64,000 nt of DNA from Tsuneonella deserti. GTDB lineage: Bacteria; Pseudomonadota; Alphaproteobacteria; Sphingomonadales; Sphingomonadaceae. The stretch spans positions 248,001-312,000 of the forward strand of contig NZ_BMKL01000001.1 of the NCBI RefSeq assembly GCF_014644315.1, in the 5' to 3' direction. Shown here piece after piece: positions 1 to 9,550 of the stretch; the first letter of the stretch is position 1; each line of letters begins with the position of its first letter. The notes below the pieces were generated by a model, which did no database searches, had not been told where the DNA came from, and was given only the letters and a program-made list of their open reading frames with translations. Both the position numbers and the translations under genes were made by a program.

Positions 1-858
1 GATCGAGGTCCCCCAGCCGCGGTGGCAGCATTCCAATGCGGTGCGCATGACCTCGGTGTTGCCGGTCGCGTCGAAGGAGTAGTCCGCGCCGCCGTCGGTC
101 AGCGCTGCGATTGCGGCGATAGTGTCTTCACGGCTCATGCCCGCCGTGTTGACGAAGTCGGTCATGCCGAACTTGCGGCCCCATTCCTCGCGCGCCGGGT
201 TGATGTCGATGCCGACGATCTTGCCTGCGCCTGCGAGCTTGGCGCCCTGGATCACGTTGAGCCCGATCCCGCCGAGGCCAAACACGACGACGTTGTCGCC
301 GGGCTGGACCTTGGCGGTGTTGAGCACCGCGCCGACGCCGGTGGTTACTCCGCAGCCGATGTAGCAACTGGTCTTGAACGGCGCGTCCTCGCGGATCTTC
401 GCCACTGCGATCTCGGGCAGGACGGTGAAGTTCGAGAACGTCGAGCAGCCCATGTAGTGGTAGATCGTCTCCCCCTTGTAGGAGAAGCGCGAGGTGCCGT
501 CGGGCATCACGCCCTTGCCCTGCGTGGCGCGGATCGCGGTGCACAGGTTGGTCTTGCCGCTGAGGCAGCTTTTGCACTGCCCGCATTCGGGCGTGTAGAG
601 CGGGATCACGTGGTCGCCCGGTTTCACGCTCGTCACGCCATGGCCGACCTCGCGCACGATCCCGGCGCCTTCGTGGCCCAGCACGCTGGGGAACAGGCCC
701 TCGCTGTCTAGCCCGTCGAGTGTGTAGGCGTCGGTGTGGCAGATGCCGGTCGCCATGATCTCGACCAGGACTTCACCCGCCTTTGGTCCTTCAAGATCGA
801 GTTCGACGATCTCGAGCGGCTGGTTGGGCGCAAAGGCGACTGCTGCGCGCGTTTTCAT
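1..858 (-). CDS. frmA: S-(hydroxymethyl)glutathione dehydrogenase / class III alcohol dehydrogenase (3' end beyond window)
   Basis: Zinc-dependent, NAD-linked oxidation of S-hydroxymethylglutathione in glutathione-dependent formaldehyde detoxification. The 286 residues visible (family about 370) begin [17 protein letters not shown] and carry the catalytic-zinc motif GHEGAG, the structural-zinc run [17 protein letters not shown], the family signature [11 protein letters not shown] and the NAD fold [18 protein letters not shown]. The frame is still open at base 1, so the C-terminus is missing. It lies 13 nt downstream of the aldehyde dehydrogenase gene on the same strand, so the two are probably co-transcribed. 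The class III assignment is strong because the Cys-rich loop and ATQGKG signature are typical of this subgroup; the substrate is from family knowledge. Confidence 0.93.
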   Translation of the reverse strand, partial: MKTRAAVAFAPNQPLEIVELDLEGPKAGEVLVEIMATGICHTDAYTLDGLDSEGLFPSVLGHEGAGIVREVGHGVTSVKPGDHVIPLYTPECGQCKSCLSGKTNLCTAIRATQGKGVMPDGTSRFSYKGETIYHYMGCSTFSNFTVLPEIAVAKIREDAPFKTSCYIGCGVTTGVGAVLNTAKVQPGDNVVVFGLGGIGLNVIQGAKLAGAGKIVGIDINPAREEWGRKFGMTDFVNTAGMSREDTIAAIAALTDGGADYSFDATGNTEVMRTALECCHRGWGTSI

Positions 859-871
859 CGGTGCCCGCTCC

Positions 872-2302
872 TCAGCCTTCGTGGACCGTCTTGGGGACCA
901 TGCAGGCCATGACGCCCTCGCGGCCGTCCTCGCTGCCGTAGCCCGACCACTTCACGCCCCCGAACGGCGCATCGGCGGCCGAAACGCTGCCGGTGTCGAG
1001 GGCGAGCATCCCCGCTTCGACTTCGGCCGCCAGCCGGCGCTTGCGCGCAGAATCCTTGGTCCATGCGTAGGCGGCGAGGCCGTAGGGCAGGCGGTTCGCT
1101 TCTTCGATCATCGCGTCCTCGCCTGCCATCGGGTTCAAGAGCGCGATCGGACCGAAGGGCTCCTCGTTCATGATGGTGGCGTCGGTCGGCACTTCGGCCA
1201 GCACGGTCGGCTGGTGGAAGAACCCCTGGTTGCCGATCCGCTCTCCCCCGGCGAGCAGCTTCGCTCCGCGTTCCTTAGCGTCGCCAATCATCTGCTCCAT
1301 CCGCTCGAGCCCGCGCGCCGAAGCCATCGGGCCCATCTGCGTGTCCTTGTCGAATCCGCTGCCCACCTTTATCGCCTTCGCGCGCTCGACGAACCCGTCG
1401 CGGAAGCGTTCGAACACCGGTTCCTCGATCAGGAAGCGCGTCGGGCTAACGCAGACCTGGCCCGCGTTGCGGTAGGCATTGGCGGTCATTGTATCGAGCG
1501 CGGCGTCGATGTCGGCATCGGCAAAGATCATCACCGGCGCATGGCCACCGAGTTCCATCGTCGCGATCTTGAGGTCTTCGGCCGCGAGCTTGGCGAGGTG
1601 CTTGCCGACCGCGGTCGAGCCGGTGAAGGTCACCTTGCGGATGATCGGCGAGGCCAGCAGGTGGCGGCTCACTTCGTCCGGCACGCCAAAGACGCATTGC
1701 ACCGCATCACCCGGCACGCCCGCGTCTATGCACGCTTGTACCAGTGCAATGCCGGCAGAAGGGGTTTCCTCCGACGGCTTGACGATAGTCGAGCACCCGG
1801 CGGCGAGCGCGCCGCCGATCTTGCGCATGACGTTGAGCGAGGGGAAGTTCCACGCCGCGAAGCCTGCCACCGGGCCGACCGGATGGTACTGCACCTCGAC
1901 CCGCTGGCCGACGGGGCGCACCAGCGTGCGGCCATAGATGCGCTTGATTTCCTGCGCGTAGAATTCGAGCAGCATCGCGCAATAGATCGTTTCTCCGATC
2001 GCTTCCTTGATCGGCTTGCCCTGTTCACGGGTCAGCGCCTCGCCGATCGACGCGGCGCGGTCCCGGATCAGCGCGGCGGCCTTGAGCAGGATTGCGGTCC
2101 GCTGGTCGGCGGAGGTGTTTCGCCAGGTCTTGAACCCGCGCTCCGCAGCTTCAAGTGCCCGATCGAGGTCGGCGGCGGTGGCGTGAGGGACGCTGCCGAT
2201 CGTCTCGCCGGTGGCCGGATCGATCACCTCGTGGCTGTCACGTCCGCCTCCGGACAGCGCCTCGCCGGCGATGAGCAGGTTGAGTGCGGGGTGGTCGGCC
2301 AT
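872..2302 (-). CDS. NAD(P)-dependent aldehyde dehydrogenase, succinate-semialdehyde dehydrogenase-like
   Basis: Cytosolic aldehyde dehydrogenase of 476 residues, full length for the ALDH superfamily. Visible catalytic features are Asn152 in AWNFP, the general base Glu250 in ELGGHAP and the nucleophile Cys284 in GQVCVSP, plus the Rossmann segment FTGSTAVGK. The general pattern resembles GabD-type succinate-semialdehyde dehydrogenases, but substrate cannot be fixed from sequence alone; other short-chain aldehydes are possible. The start has a GGAG ribosome-binding site. It is the first gene of a leftward pair with the formaldehyde-detoxifying alcohol dehydrogenase, which suggests a shared role in aldehyde clearance. 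The enzyme class is certain; the name of the substrate is tentative. Confidence 0.88.
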   Translation of the reverse strand: MADHPALNLLIAGEALSGGGRDSHEVIDPATGETIGSVPHATAADLDRALEAAERGFKTWRNTSADQRTAILLKAAALIRDRAASIGEALTREQGKPIKEAIGETIYCAMLLEFYAQEIKRIYGRTLVRPVGQRVEVQYHPVGPVAGFAAWNFPSLNVMRKIGGALAAGCSTIVKPSEETPSAGIALVQACIDAGVPGDAVQCVFGVPDEVSRHLLASPIIRKVTFTGSTAVGKHLAKLAAEDLKIATMELGGHAPVMIFADADIDAALDTMTANAYRNAGQVCVSPTRFLIEEPVFERFRDGFVERAKAIKVGSGFDKDTQMGPMASARGLERMEQMIGDAKERGAKLLAGGERIGNQGFFHQPTVLAEVPTDATIMNEEPFGPIALLNPMAGEDAMIEEANRLPYGLAAYAWTKDSARKRRLAAEVEAGMLALDTGSVSAADAPFGGVKWSGYGSEDGREGVMACMVPKTVHEG

Positions 2303-2603
2303 CGGTTATCTCCATGTATCTGCGGCTGCCGCGCTAAAGGGTGAGTGGGGCTTGGGCAATGTCTTGCGATTCACCGGAGAGTTTGTCGTTCATGCTGGCG
2401 ACCGCGAGGGTGAACCGTGGACCACATGGACCACTGTCCTGAGAGAGGAGCCCCGTTCGCTTGAGGAGGCTGAAAGGGCGGGAGGAAACGGTACGAGTGA
2501 AAGGCATGTCACCTGCCTTGGCACGGCCGAGGCGAGTAGGAAAAAGGAACCACGAGGTGCGCGGCGATGGTGCGGTTCAGGTAGACCGCGCTAAGGATGG
2601 AGA
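2303..2603. other. Intergenic gap, no supported gene
   Basis: About 300 bases between the divergently transcribed aldehyde dehydrogenase and the small secreted protein. Open frames here are extensions of the antisense frame of the dehydrogenase and have no plausible product. The stretch holds a near-repeat TGGACCACA/TGGACCACT at about 2418-2435, then a purine-rich tract and a 5-bp pairing CCGTT/AACGG (2453-2457 with 2487-2491). It must contain the promoters of the two flanking genes, but I cannot place boxes with confidence. A structured RNA is possible and is raised separately as a finding. Confidence 0.5.
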
Positions 2604-2966
2604 ATGATCATTCGCCTCGCGCCTTTCGCCCTTCTGCTGGCCGGTCCCGCCCTTGCGCAGGATGCCCCTCCCGAGCCCGCTCCGCTGACACTGCAACAGG
2701 CCGGCGCGCTGCGCTGCTCGGCCGCGTTCGCGCTCGGCGCCGCTGCGCAAGCGCGCGGGGAGGCGACCGGCTGGCCTCCTCTGGCCTCTCGCGGGCGCGA
2801 GTTCATGGTCCGCGCATCGGCGGCGGTGATGGACGAAACCGGACGCAGCCGGGACGCGGTCGCCAACACGATCACGCAAAATGCGCGTGCCCTGTCGGAT
2901 GATCGGACGGCGCTCGCTGCGGCAATGCCGGCTTGCCTTGTGCTGCTCGACGCGTCGGGGCTTTAG
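2604..2966 (+). CDS. Small secreted hypothetical protein
   Basis: A 120-residue protein with a clear signal peptide (MIIRLAPFALLLAGPALAQ, predicted cleavage after Ala-Gln near residue 19). The mature part is Ala/Arg-rich and predicted helical, with two Cys residues (in ALRCSAAF and MPACLVLL) that could form one periplasmic disulfide. It stands in tandem with a second small secreted protein 87 nt downstream. Proteins of this look are common next to one another in sphingomonads, but I recognise no characterised family. Function unknown; periplasmic location is inferred from the signal peptide. Confidence 0.75.
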   Translation: MIIRLAPFALLLAGPALAQDAPPEPAPLTLQQAGALRCSAAFALGAAAQARGEATGWPPLASRGREFMVRASAAVMDETGRSRDAVANTITQNARALSDDRTALAAAMPACLVLLDASGL

Positions 2967-3053
2967 CGCGGCGGGCTGCCGGCAACGTTCAGCGCCGGTC
3001 AAGCGCCCTCGACTACGTTTCCCGTAGGTTTCGCCGTCCAGGAGTGTGCTTTC

Positions 3054-3482
3054 ATGCGTCCGATAATCGCCGGTATCGTCCTTGCCGCGCTGTTCGCGCC
3101 GCTGCCCTTGGCCGCGCAGGACGATCCCGAAGCGGCCGCGGCGCGCACCGCCGAGGCGCTCCGCGACCCGGTCTTGCAGCAGCAAATGGCCGACGGCATG
3201 GCCGCCGCTTCGGAGGCGCTTCTCGACTTGCCGCTCGCCCCGCTGGCGCGCGCGGTTGCCGAAGCGGCGGGCGAGGATCCGCGCGCGGTCGATCCCGACC
3301 TGACTTTGCGCAGGGCCTCTCCGGAAGCCCGGGACGTGCCGGCCGAGATCCATGACAAGCTGCCCCGCGCGATGGGCGCGATGGCAGGCATGGCGGGGGG
3401 CTTCTCGGCCATGATGCCTGCCTTGCGCGAGATGGCCGAAAGAATGCGCGACGCGGTCGAGCAGGCCGGTCTTCCCGACTGA
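3054..3482 (+). CDS. Small secreted hypothetical protein
   Basis: A 142-residue protein with a signal peptide (MRPIIAGIVLAALFAPLPLAAQ, cleavage likely after residue 22). The mature chain is acidic-to-neutral and Ala/Met-rich, with a C-terminal amphipathic Met-rich helix (GAMAGMAGGFSAMMPALREM). No cysteine and no recognised domain. It follows another small secreted protein in the same direction and precedes a GST gene by 68 nt. Function unknown; the periplasm is the likely location. Confidence 0.75.
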   Translation: MRPIIAGIVLAALFAPLPLAAQDDPEAAAARTAEALRDPVLQQQMADGMAAASEALLDLPLAPLARAVAEAAGEDPRAVDPDLTLRRASPEARDVPAEIHDKLPRAMGAMAGMAGGFSAMMPALREMAERMRDAVEQAGLPD

Positions 3483-3550
3483 CTTTTCCGTCGTTTAATT
3501 GAAGCGCGAACGGTGGATTCCACCGCGTCGCTGGTGCATGACAGCGGGCG

Positions 3551-4222
3551 ATGTGGCGCCTTTACCAGTTCCCGCTCTGCCCGTTCAGCCGCAAGGTGCG
3601 TCTGCTCATGTCCGAAAAGGGCATCGGCTACGAACTGTGGCGCGAGAACCCGTGGGAACCGTCGGAGGGGTTCTGGCGCCTCAACGCGGCGGGACGCACC
3701 CCGGTGCTGGAGGATAAGGCGAAGGGCGTGGTGCTCGCCGATAGCCGCGCGATCTGCGAATACTTCGAGGAAACGGTCGACCGCGCGGCGATGATCAACG
3801 GCACCGCCGCCAATCGCGCTGAGATACGCCGGCTGGTCGCCCTGTTCGACGAGAACTTCTATGGCGACGTCACCGCGCCGCTGCTTCACGAGCGAATGAA
3901 GAAGCGCCTTGTTCTGCGCCAGCCGCCCGACAGCCGCACCTTGCGCGAGGCGATGAAGCTGGCGCACGAGCACCTCGAATACATCGACTGGCTGGTCGAT
4001 ACGCGGGCCTGGCTGGCGGGCGCGACGATGAGCCTGGCCGATCTCGCCGCCGCCGCGCAGATCTCGGTCGCCGACTACCTCGGCGGGATCGACTGGACAG
4101 GCCATGAGCAGTCGCGCGCCTGGTACGCCGTGTTCAAGAGCCGCCCGAGCTTCCGGCCGTTGCTTACCGAGCGGATGGAAGTGATCCAGCCGCCAGTCCA
4201 TTACGCGCAAGTCGACGGTTGA
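3551..4222 (+). CDS. Glutathione S-transferase family protein
   Basis: A 223-residue cytosolic protein with the two-part GST architecture: an N-terminal thioredoxin-like half beginning [16 protein letters not shown], with a C-P-F-S motif at residues 10-13 as in beta/omega-type GSTs, and the SNAIL-like glutathione-binding segment [11 protein letters not shown], followed by an all-helical C-terminal half ending with the typical [16 protein letters not shown] stretch. The conserved cis-Pro is in TPVLED. It probably conjugates or reduces small electrophiles or mixed disulfides using glutathione; no specific substrate can be given. msrB follows 47 nt later in the same direction, so an oxidative-damage theme is possible. 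Confidence 0.85.
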   Translation: MWRLYQFPLCPFSRKVRLLMSEKGIGYELWRENPWEPSEGFWRLNAAGRTPVLEDKAKGVVLADSRAICEYFEETVDRAAMINGTAANRAEIRRLVALFDENFYGDVTAPLLHERMKKRLVLRQPPDSRTLREAMKLAHEHLEYIDWLVDTRAWLAGATMSLADLAAAAQISVADYLGGIDWTGHEQSRAWYAVFKSRPSFRPLLTERMEVIQPPVHYAQVDG

Positions 4223-4269
4223 GAGCGCTCCGCCACCTTCCCATATCCGTCGCGAAGGAGCCTTCTGCG

Positions 4270-4686
4270 ATGACCATCGATCTCAAGAACCTGTCCGCCG
4301 CCGAGTGGCGCGAAAAGCTCAGCCCCGAGCAGTTTCACATCCTGCGCGAGAAAGGCACCGAGCGCGCTTTCACCGGCAAGTACGACAAGAACAAGGCCGC
4401 GGGCGAGTACCGCTGCGCCGGTTGCGGCGAAACCCTGTTTGTCAGCGATGCCAAGTACGACAGCGGCTGCGGCTGGCCGGCCTTTACGGCGCCCGCAGAC
4501 GGTTCGAAAATCGACGAGCATCGCGATCTCAGCCACGGCATGATCCGCACCGAAGTGACGTGCGCCAAATGCGCCGGACACCTCGGCCACGTGTTTCCGG
4601 ACGGCCCGCGCGAAGCCGGCGGGCTGCGTTACTGCATCAATTCCGCCGCGCTCGAATTCGAACCTCGCGGCGAGGGCGCGGAATAA
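4270..4686 (+). CDS. msrB: Peptide-methionine (R)-S-oxide reductase MsrB
   Basis: Reduces the R epimer of methionine sulfoxide in oxidised proteins. The 138-residue chain has the zinc-binding cysteines C49/C52 and C98/C101 and the catalytic Cys122 in [11 protein letters not shown], with the conserved GCGWPAF and [10 protein letters not shown] motifs. The ATG at 4270 is chosen because a strong GAAGGAG ribosome-binding site ends 9 nt upstream; the frame could extend upstream to 4219, but that would add an unconserved leader. The ribosome-binding site lies in a short dyad (GAAGGAGCCTTC, 4254-4265). The S-epimer enzyme MsrA is encoded separately at about 18 kb. Confidence 0.96.
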   Translation: MTIDLKNLSAAEWREKLSPEQFHILREKGTERAFTGKYDKNKAAGEYRCAGCGETLFVSDAKYDSGCGWPAFTAPADGSKIDEHRDLSHGMIRTEVTCAKCAGHLGHVFPDGPREAGGLRYCINSAALEFEPRGEGAE

Positions 4687-4754
4687 TCGTTCACCGCCGG
4701 TTTCATCTCGCCTATGCACCTCGCGCCAGGAACATGAGGGTAGCGGGACGATAG

Positions 4755-6938
4755 ATGGCGAAGCGGGGAAGCCGACGGGCTGCTGCCGAGGCGCAGCGCA
4801 GGCGGCAGTCGGCCAAGCCGCGCCGGCAAGATGCCGGATGGCGTCTCTGGCTCCGGCGGCTTCTGATCTGGGGCGGCGCGGTCGCGCTGCTGGGCGCGCT
4901 GTTTCTCGGCCTCGCGGTGGCCTTCGCGGCGCGGTCGCTGCCGAGTTACTCCGCGCTCAAGGCGACCCAACCGGGCCAGACCATCGTGGTTCGTGCCCGG
5001 GACGGCAGCGAGATCGTCGAACTTGGGCCGAGTTACGGCAGGTGGCTCGACAGCAGCCAAATACCCGAAGTGATGAAGGACGCGATGGTCTCGGTCGAGG
5101 ACCGGCGCTTCTTCTCCCATTTCGGGGTCGATCCGATCGGCCTGACGCGCGCGGTCTACATCTGGATCACGGGTGACAGCCGGCTGCAGGCGACCTCGAC
5201 GATTACCCAGCAGCTCGCGCGCAACCTGTTCCTGAACTCAAACCGCTCGGTGGACCGCAAGGCGCGCGAGGCGATCCTGGCGATGGCGTTGGAGGCCAAG
5301 TTCTCCAAGCAGCAGATCCTCGAGCTCTACCTCAACAAGGTCTACTTCGGCGGCGGCGCCTATGGCGTCGATTCCGCCAGCCGCAAGTTCTTCAGCCACC
5401 CGGCTACCCACCTGTCGACCGCCGAGGCGGCAATCATAGCGGGCCTCGTCAAGGCGCCGAGCCGTTTCTCGCCGACCGCGGACGTCGATGCGGCGGTCAA
5501 CCGCGCCAACGTGGTGCTCGACCTGATGCGCCAACAGGGACGCATTTCCGCCAGCGAGGCGGCGGTCGATCCTTCGGCGGTGAAGTTGAAGAAGGACACC
5601 AGCCAGAACTCGGTGCGCTACTTCACCGACTGGGCGCTGCCGCAACTCGATATCCTGTTGCCCGAGACGTTCGAGCCGATCGAGGTATGGACGACGCTCG
5701 ACGTCGGCATGCAGCAGGCCGCTGCGGCGGCGATAAAGTCCAACGTGCCGCGCGGCGCCCAGGGCGCGCTGGTCAGCCTCGACCGCGACGGCGCCGTGCT
5801 GGCGATGGTAGGGGGCACCGATTACGTCGCGACCAACTACAATCGGGCGACCGAGGCGCTGCGCCAACCGGGATCGGCGTGGAAGCTGTTCGTCTATCTT
5901 TCCGCACTGGAGGCCGGGTACACGCCGGAGGACCGGGTGAAGGACGTGCCGGTGACGATCGACGGATGGAGCCCGCGCAACTCCGGCGGGTCATATGCCG
6001 GCGAAATCGACCTGCGCACCGCCTTCGCCTACTCCAAGAACACCGTCGCGGCGCAACTCGGCAACGAGGTCGGGTTCGGTACCGTCGCGTCGATGGCGCG
6101 GCGGTTCGGCATCTCGACACCGATTTCGACTTACCCGGCGATGGTCCTGGGATCGAGCGAAGTCCGCGTGCTCGACATGACTCGCGCCTTCGCGGAAGTC
6201 GGGGCTGGCGGAAACAGCCTCGAACCCTTCGGCATCGTGAAGGTCACCACCAACGAAGGCGAAGTGCTCTATCGCCACGAAAAGAAAGAGCCGACGCGGC
6301 TGGTGCCCGACTACGTGGCCGCAGGCATGACGGACCTGCTGCAGACCGCGGTCAGCACCGGCACCGGACGCGCGGCACAGATCGGGCGCCCGGTTGCCGG
6401 CAAGACCGGGACCACGTCATCGAACAAGGATGGCTGGTTCCTCGGCTTCTCCAGCGGCATTACCACCGGCGTCTGGATGGGCCGCGACGATGCCAAGGCG
6501 GTCGCCGGACTGCAGGGCGGCACCGCGCCGGCTCGCGCCTTTGCCTCGTACATGCGGTACGCGGTGAAAGATCGTCCGGTGGAGCAGTTCAACACCGAAC
6601 TGAAGCTTCCCGAATGGCAGCTCGAGCCTGACGACGAGTATTACCTCCAGGGCGACCCGGACGAATATTACTACGTCGATGAATCGGGCAACCTCGTCGA
6701 ACCGCAGCGTTCGGGTGAGGGCCCCGGGCCGCCCCCGTTCCCGGTCGAAGGTGAGCAGGCCCTCCCCGGGCCCGCCGCCCCCCAGCCTCGCCGCCCGGCA
6801 GACGAGGGCACGCAGGCGGCGACCGACGATTTCCTTGACCGGGCGACCGGCAACACCCCTCCGCCCGCCGCACAGCCTGTCATCAGGCCGCGCACGCCCG
6901 CGCCGCAGCCGACCCCTGCCCAGCGTCCCCAGTTCTAG
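4755..6938 (+). CDS. Class A penicillin-binding protein (PBP1-type transglycosylase/transpeptidase)
   Basis: Bifunctional peptidoglycan synthase of 727 residues, anchored in the inner membrane by one N-terminal helix (about residues 35-56) after a basic cytoplasmic tail. The glycosyltransferase (GT51) domain follows, with catalytic Glu near residue 115 in VEDRRFFSHFG and the QQLARNLFLN motif. The transpeptidase domain has the active-site SxxK in GSAWKLFVYL (Ser about 374), SKN in AYSKNTVA and KTGTT about residue 549. A long Pro/Gln-rich acidic tail with Tyr repeats (DEYYLQGDPDEYYY) ends the protein. It lies 68 nt after msrB and before a convergent terminator. Its short length and lack of an OB insertion are more like PBP1C/2D-type synthases than E. 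coli PBP1a. Confidence 0.92.
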   Translation: MAKRGSRRAAAEAQRRRQSAKPRRQDAGWRLWLRRLLIWGGAVALLGALFLGLAVAFAARSLPSYSALKATQPGQTIVVRARDGSEIVELGPSYGRWLDSSQIPEVMKDAMVSVEDRRFFSHFGVDPIGLTRAVYIWITGDSRLQATSTITQQLARNLFLNSNRSVDRKAREAILAMALEAKFSKQQILELYLNKVYFGGGAYGVDSASRKFFSHPATHLSTAEAAIIAGLVKAPSRFSPTADVDAAVNRANVVLDLMRQQGRISASEAAVDPSAVKLKKDTSQNSVRYFTDWALPQLDILLPETFEPIEVWTTLDVGMQQAAAAAIKSNVPRGAQGALVSLDRDGAVLAMVGGTDYVATNYNRATEALRQPGSAWKLFVYLSALEAGYTPEDRVKDVPVTIDGWSPRNSGGSYAGEIDLRTAFAYSKNTVAAQLGNEVGFGTVASMARRFGISTPISTYPAMVLGSSEVRVLDMTRAFAEVGAGGNSLEPFGIVKVTTNEGEVLYRHEKKEPTRLVPDYVAAGMTDLLQTAVSTGTGRAAQIGRPVAGKTGTTSSNKDGWFLGFSSGITTGVWMGRDDAKAVAGLQGGTAPARAFASYMRYAVKDRPVEQFNTELKLPEWQLEPDDEYYLQGDPDEYYYVDESGNLVEPQRSGEGPGPPPFPVEGEQALPGPAAPQPRRPADEGTQAATDDFLDRATGNTPPPAAQPVIRPRTPAPQPTPAQRPQF

Positions 6939-6994
6939 GGCAGGGTTCCAGGGCGGAGCGTGTGGCTCCGTTCCATTTCGGGGAGGGACAGAAA

Positions 6995-7026
6995 AAGCCC
7001 CGCCGCGGCCGGGCCGGGCGGGGCTT
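6995..7026 (-). terminator. Intrinsic terminator of the leftward hflK-hflC-protease transcript
   Basis: A 10-bp perfect stem AAGCCCCGCC (6995-7004) with GGCGGGGCTT (7017-7026). On the minus strand it is followed by a T-run (complement of GAAAAA, 6991-6996). It sits 21 nt past the stop of the Do protease gene, in the right direction and position to end that transcript. It may also slow the rightward transcript of the penicillin-binding protein. Confidence 0.8.
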
Positions 7027-7047
7027 GATACCAGATAATCGGCGCGA

Positions 7048-8586
7048 TCAGCGCAGGCGGATCGGCACGTAAGTCAGAGGCCGGCCGCGGCGCTGGATGC
7101 GCAGCAGGACGGTAGTGCGGTTGTCGGCCTTGGCCGAGGACACGATCGACTGGAGCTCCGCCGTCGTCTCCACGGCCTTGTAGTTGGCCGAGACCACGAT
7201 ATCGCCGGGCTGGATGCCTTTCTGTCCCGCGTCCGAGCCGGGATCGACTCCGAGGATCACCAAACCGCCCGTATCGGGCGAAACGCCCAGTTGCTGGGCG
7301 AAGCGCGGCGACATCGGCGCCACCTGCAGGCCGAGGTTCTGCGCCAGTGCGTCGTCGCCTGCGGCTCCCGGCGCCGCATCGTCGTCGGCCTGGGCATCGT
7401 TATTGAACATCTGCGACTGGGCGAGCTCTTCGTCGGTGGGACGCTTGCCGACCGTCAGCGTGACGGTTCGGCGCTGGCCTTCGCGATAAAGCTCGACCGG
7501 CACGCGCGTGCCCGGCGCAATGTTGGCCACCAGGAACGACAGCGTCTGGTCGCTCGTCACGTCCTTGCCGTTGACCTTGGTGACTACGTCGCCCGGTCTG
7601 ATGCCCGCCTTGTCGGCCGGCTGGCCTGGCTCGACAGACTGGACGAACTCGCCCCGGTTCTGAGGAAGGTTGAGCGAATCCGCGAGATCGCCGGCGACCG
7701 GCTGGATCTGCACGCCGAGGTAGCCGCGTTCGATTTCCTGGCCGGACTTGAGCTTCTCGACGATCGGCGCGGCGATCTCGGCGGGAATGGCGAAGCCGAT
7801 GCCCACGCTGCCACCCGAAGGCGAGAAGATCGCATTGTTGATGCCGATCACGTTGCCCTGCATGTCGAACAGCGGACCGCCCGAGTTGCCGCGGTTGATG
7901 CTCGCGTCGGTCTGGATGTAGCGATCGTATGCGCCGCCCGAGCCGGTGTTACGGTAGACCGCCGAGACGATCCCGCTGGTGACAGTGCCGCCCAGCGCGA
8001 AGGGATTACCGATTGCGATCACCCAGTCGCCCACCCGCGCCTGGCGGGAATCGCCGAACTTCACGAAAGGGAACGGCTTGGGGGCGGTGATCTTGAGCAC
8101 CGCGAGGTCGGACGAGGAATCGTTGCCGATCAGCTTGGCGGGGTATTCGGTGCCATCGGCGGTGGTGACGGTGATTTCCTCAACCTCGCCGCGGCCTTGC
8201 GGAGCGATCACGTGGTTGTTGGTGACCACGTACCCGTCCGCCGAAATCAGGAAGCCCGAGCCGAGCGACTGCGCCTCGCGCGTCGTCGGTTGCCCGTTGC
8301 CGCCACGATTGCCGAACAGCCCTTCGAAAGGAGTGCCGGCGAAGGGGTTCTGCTGCGCCTGCACCTGGATGCGCTGGCGCGTCGAGATGTTGACCACCGC
8401 CGGCTGGAGCTGGGCGGTGAGATCGGCAAACCCTTCCGGCGCCCCGGCGCGGGGCACCACGCGCGCCATCTGGCTATCATCGTTCTGTGCCACCTGGGCG
8501 CCCGCCGGATTGCCGGTGATGAGCGAAACGGCTGCCCCTCCGACGAGGAGGGCCGAAGTCAGTCCATACGAATATCGCACGCGCAT
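7048..8586 (-). CDS. Do/HtrA-family periplasmic serine endoprotease (DegP/MucD type)
   Basis: Periplasmic quality-control protease of 512 residues with a signal peptide (about residues 1-31). The trypsin-like catalytic triad is visible: His125 in TNNHVI, Asp160 in SSSDLAVLKI and Ser235 in RGNSGGPLFD. Two PDZ domains follow (about 285-375 and 405-510), including the carboxylate-binding loop RGYLGVQIQ and GLVILGVDPGSDAGQKGIQPGD. A low-complexity Asp/Ala linker separates the PDZ domains. It is the last gene of the leftward group after hflC, 115 nt downstream, an order common in Alphaproteobacteria. Expression may be envelope-stress controlled, but I see no obvious promoter box. Confidence 0.95.
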   Translation of the reverse strand: MRVRYSYGLTSALLVGGAAVSLITGNPAGAQVAQNDDSQMARVVPRAGAPEGFADLTAQLQPAVVNISTRQRIQVQAQQNPFAGTPFEGLFGNRGGNGQPTTREAQSLGSGFLISADGYVVTNNHVIAPQGRGEVEEITVTTADGTEYPAKLIGNDSSSDLAVLKITAPKPFPFVKFGDSRQARVGDWVIAIGNPFALGGTVTSGIVSAVYRNTGSGGAYDRYIQTDASINRGNSGGPLFDMQGNVIGINNAIFSPSGGSVGIGFAIPAEIAAPIVEKLKSGQEIERGYLGVQIQPVAGDLADSLNLPQNRGEFVQSVEPGQPADKAGIRPGDVVTKVNGKDVTSDQTLSFLVANIAPGTRVPVELYREGQRRTVTLTVGKRPTDEELAQSQMFNNDAQADDDAAPGAAGDDALAQNLGLQVAPMSPRFAQQLGVSPDTGGLVILGVDPGSDAGQKGIQPGDIVVSANYKAVETTAELQSIVSSAKADNRTTVLLRIQRRGRPLTYVPIRLR

Positions 8587-8701
8587 AACGTCCTTTGCTC
8601 TTGTATCCTGGCCTTGGCGCTCGTGCCGCTGGCCGAGTGTCCGCCGCGAGGGCGATTCACGCCTGTGGGGCTTAACCGCAATTGAATATCCGGCGTATCG
8701 A

Positions 8702-9550
8702 TCACCGGTTTCCGCGGAACTGCTTCAGGTATTCGTTCTCGGGCGAAAGAATGATCGTGGTGGACGATTTGGAATCCGCCGCGAAGGTGGTGTCGTAGCT
8801 CTGCATGGCTCGGTAGAAATCGTAGAACTGCGGGTCCTTGCCATAGGCGGCGGCGTAGATCTTGGCTGCCTGGGCCTCGGCCTCGGCACGGATGATCTGG
8901 CCGTTCTTCTGCCCTTGCGCGCGCAAGGTGGCAGCTTCCTGCTGCCGCGCGCTCTGCATTCGCCGGAACGCGGATTCGAGCGGAGTGCCGTCAGGCAGGT
9001 CGGCGCGCTTGATCCGCACGTCGATCACCTGGGCTCCGTACTTGCGCGCCTGCGCATCAAGCTTGGTGCGGATATTGGCCATCGTGCTCCCCCGCTCGGC
9101 CGCGAGCAGGGCGGAGAAGCTACGCCGCCCGAGCTCCTGCCGGACGACCGATGACAGGATCTGCGCAAGCTGACTGTCGACCGTGGCGAGGGTGCCCGCG
9201 GTCTGCACCATCTTCACCGGGTCGATGATCCGGTAGCGCGCATAGGCATCGACGTTGAGGCGCAGCTGGTCGGTCGAGAGCACCGTCTGCGGTTCCATGT
9301 CCACGCTGAGCACGCGCTTGTCGATTCGCTCGACCCGCTCGTAAAACGGAACGCGGAAGACGATGCCCGCGCCGGTCTCGCCATAGGGGCGGTCCGGTGC
9401 GAAGCGGTTGGCGACCCGGTCGGGCCGGCCCGCCTGGATGATCACCGCCTGTTCGGTTTCCGGCACGACGACGATGCTCGACAGCACCGCGACGACCGCG
9501 ACTGCGGCAGCGATCAGCGAGGTCTTGTGAGTTTCCCAGAAGGTTTCCAT
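8702..9550 (-). CDS. hflC: HflC, SPFH-domain partner of HflK and FtsH modulator
   Basis: Inner-membrane SPFH/band-7 protein of 282 residues with one N-terminal transmembrane helix (SLIAAAVAVVAVLSSIVVV) and a periplasmic SPFH domain, then a long coiled coil with the conserved RAEAEAQAAKIYA region and C-terminal YDFYRAMQSY. With HflK it forms the large cage that surrounds and restrains the FtsH protease (family knowledge). The start ATG at 9550 overlaps the hflK stop as TGATG, which signals translational coupling; a GTG one codon earlier (9553) is less likely. ftsH itself is 34 kb away at about 44 kb. Confidence 0.95.
   Translation of the reverse strand: METFWETHKTSLIAAAVAVVAVLSSIVVVPETEQAVIIQAGRPDRVANRFAPDRPYGETGAGIVFRVPFYERVERIDKRVLSVDMEPQTVLSTDQLRLNVDAYARYRIIDPVKMVQTAGTLATVDSQLAQILSSVVRQELGRRSFSALLAAERGSTMANIRTKLDAQARKYGAQVIDVRIKRADLPDGTPLESAFRRMQSARQQEAATLRAQGQKNGQIIRAEAEAQAAKIYAAAYGKDPQFYDFYRAMQSYDTTFAADSKSSTTIILSPENEYLKQFRGNR

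Noticed and set aside
734-2344. 536-codon plus-strand frame opposite the aldehyde dehydrogenase
   Set aside because: The minus strand encodes a full aldehyde dehydrogenase with intact catalytic residues; the plus frame yields His/Arg-rich low-information protein.
2334-2399. Tiny minus-strand frame encoding MNDKLSGESQDIAQAPLTL before the aldehyde dehydrogenase
   Set aside because: Only 19 codons, no ribosome-binding site and no conserved feature; treated as chance.
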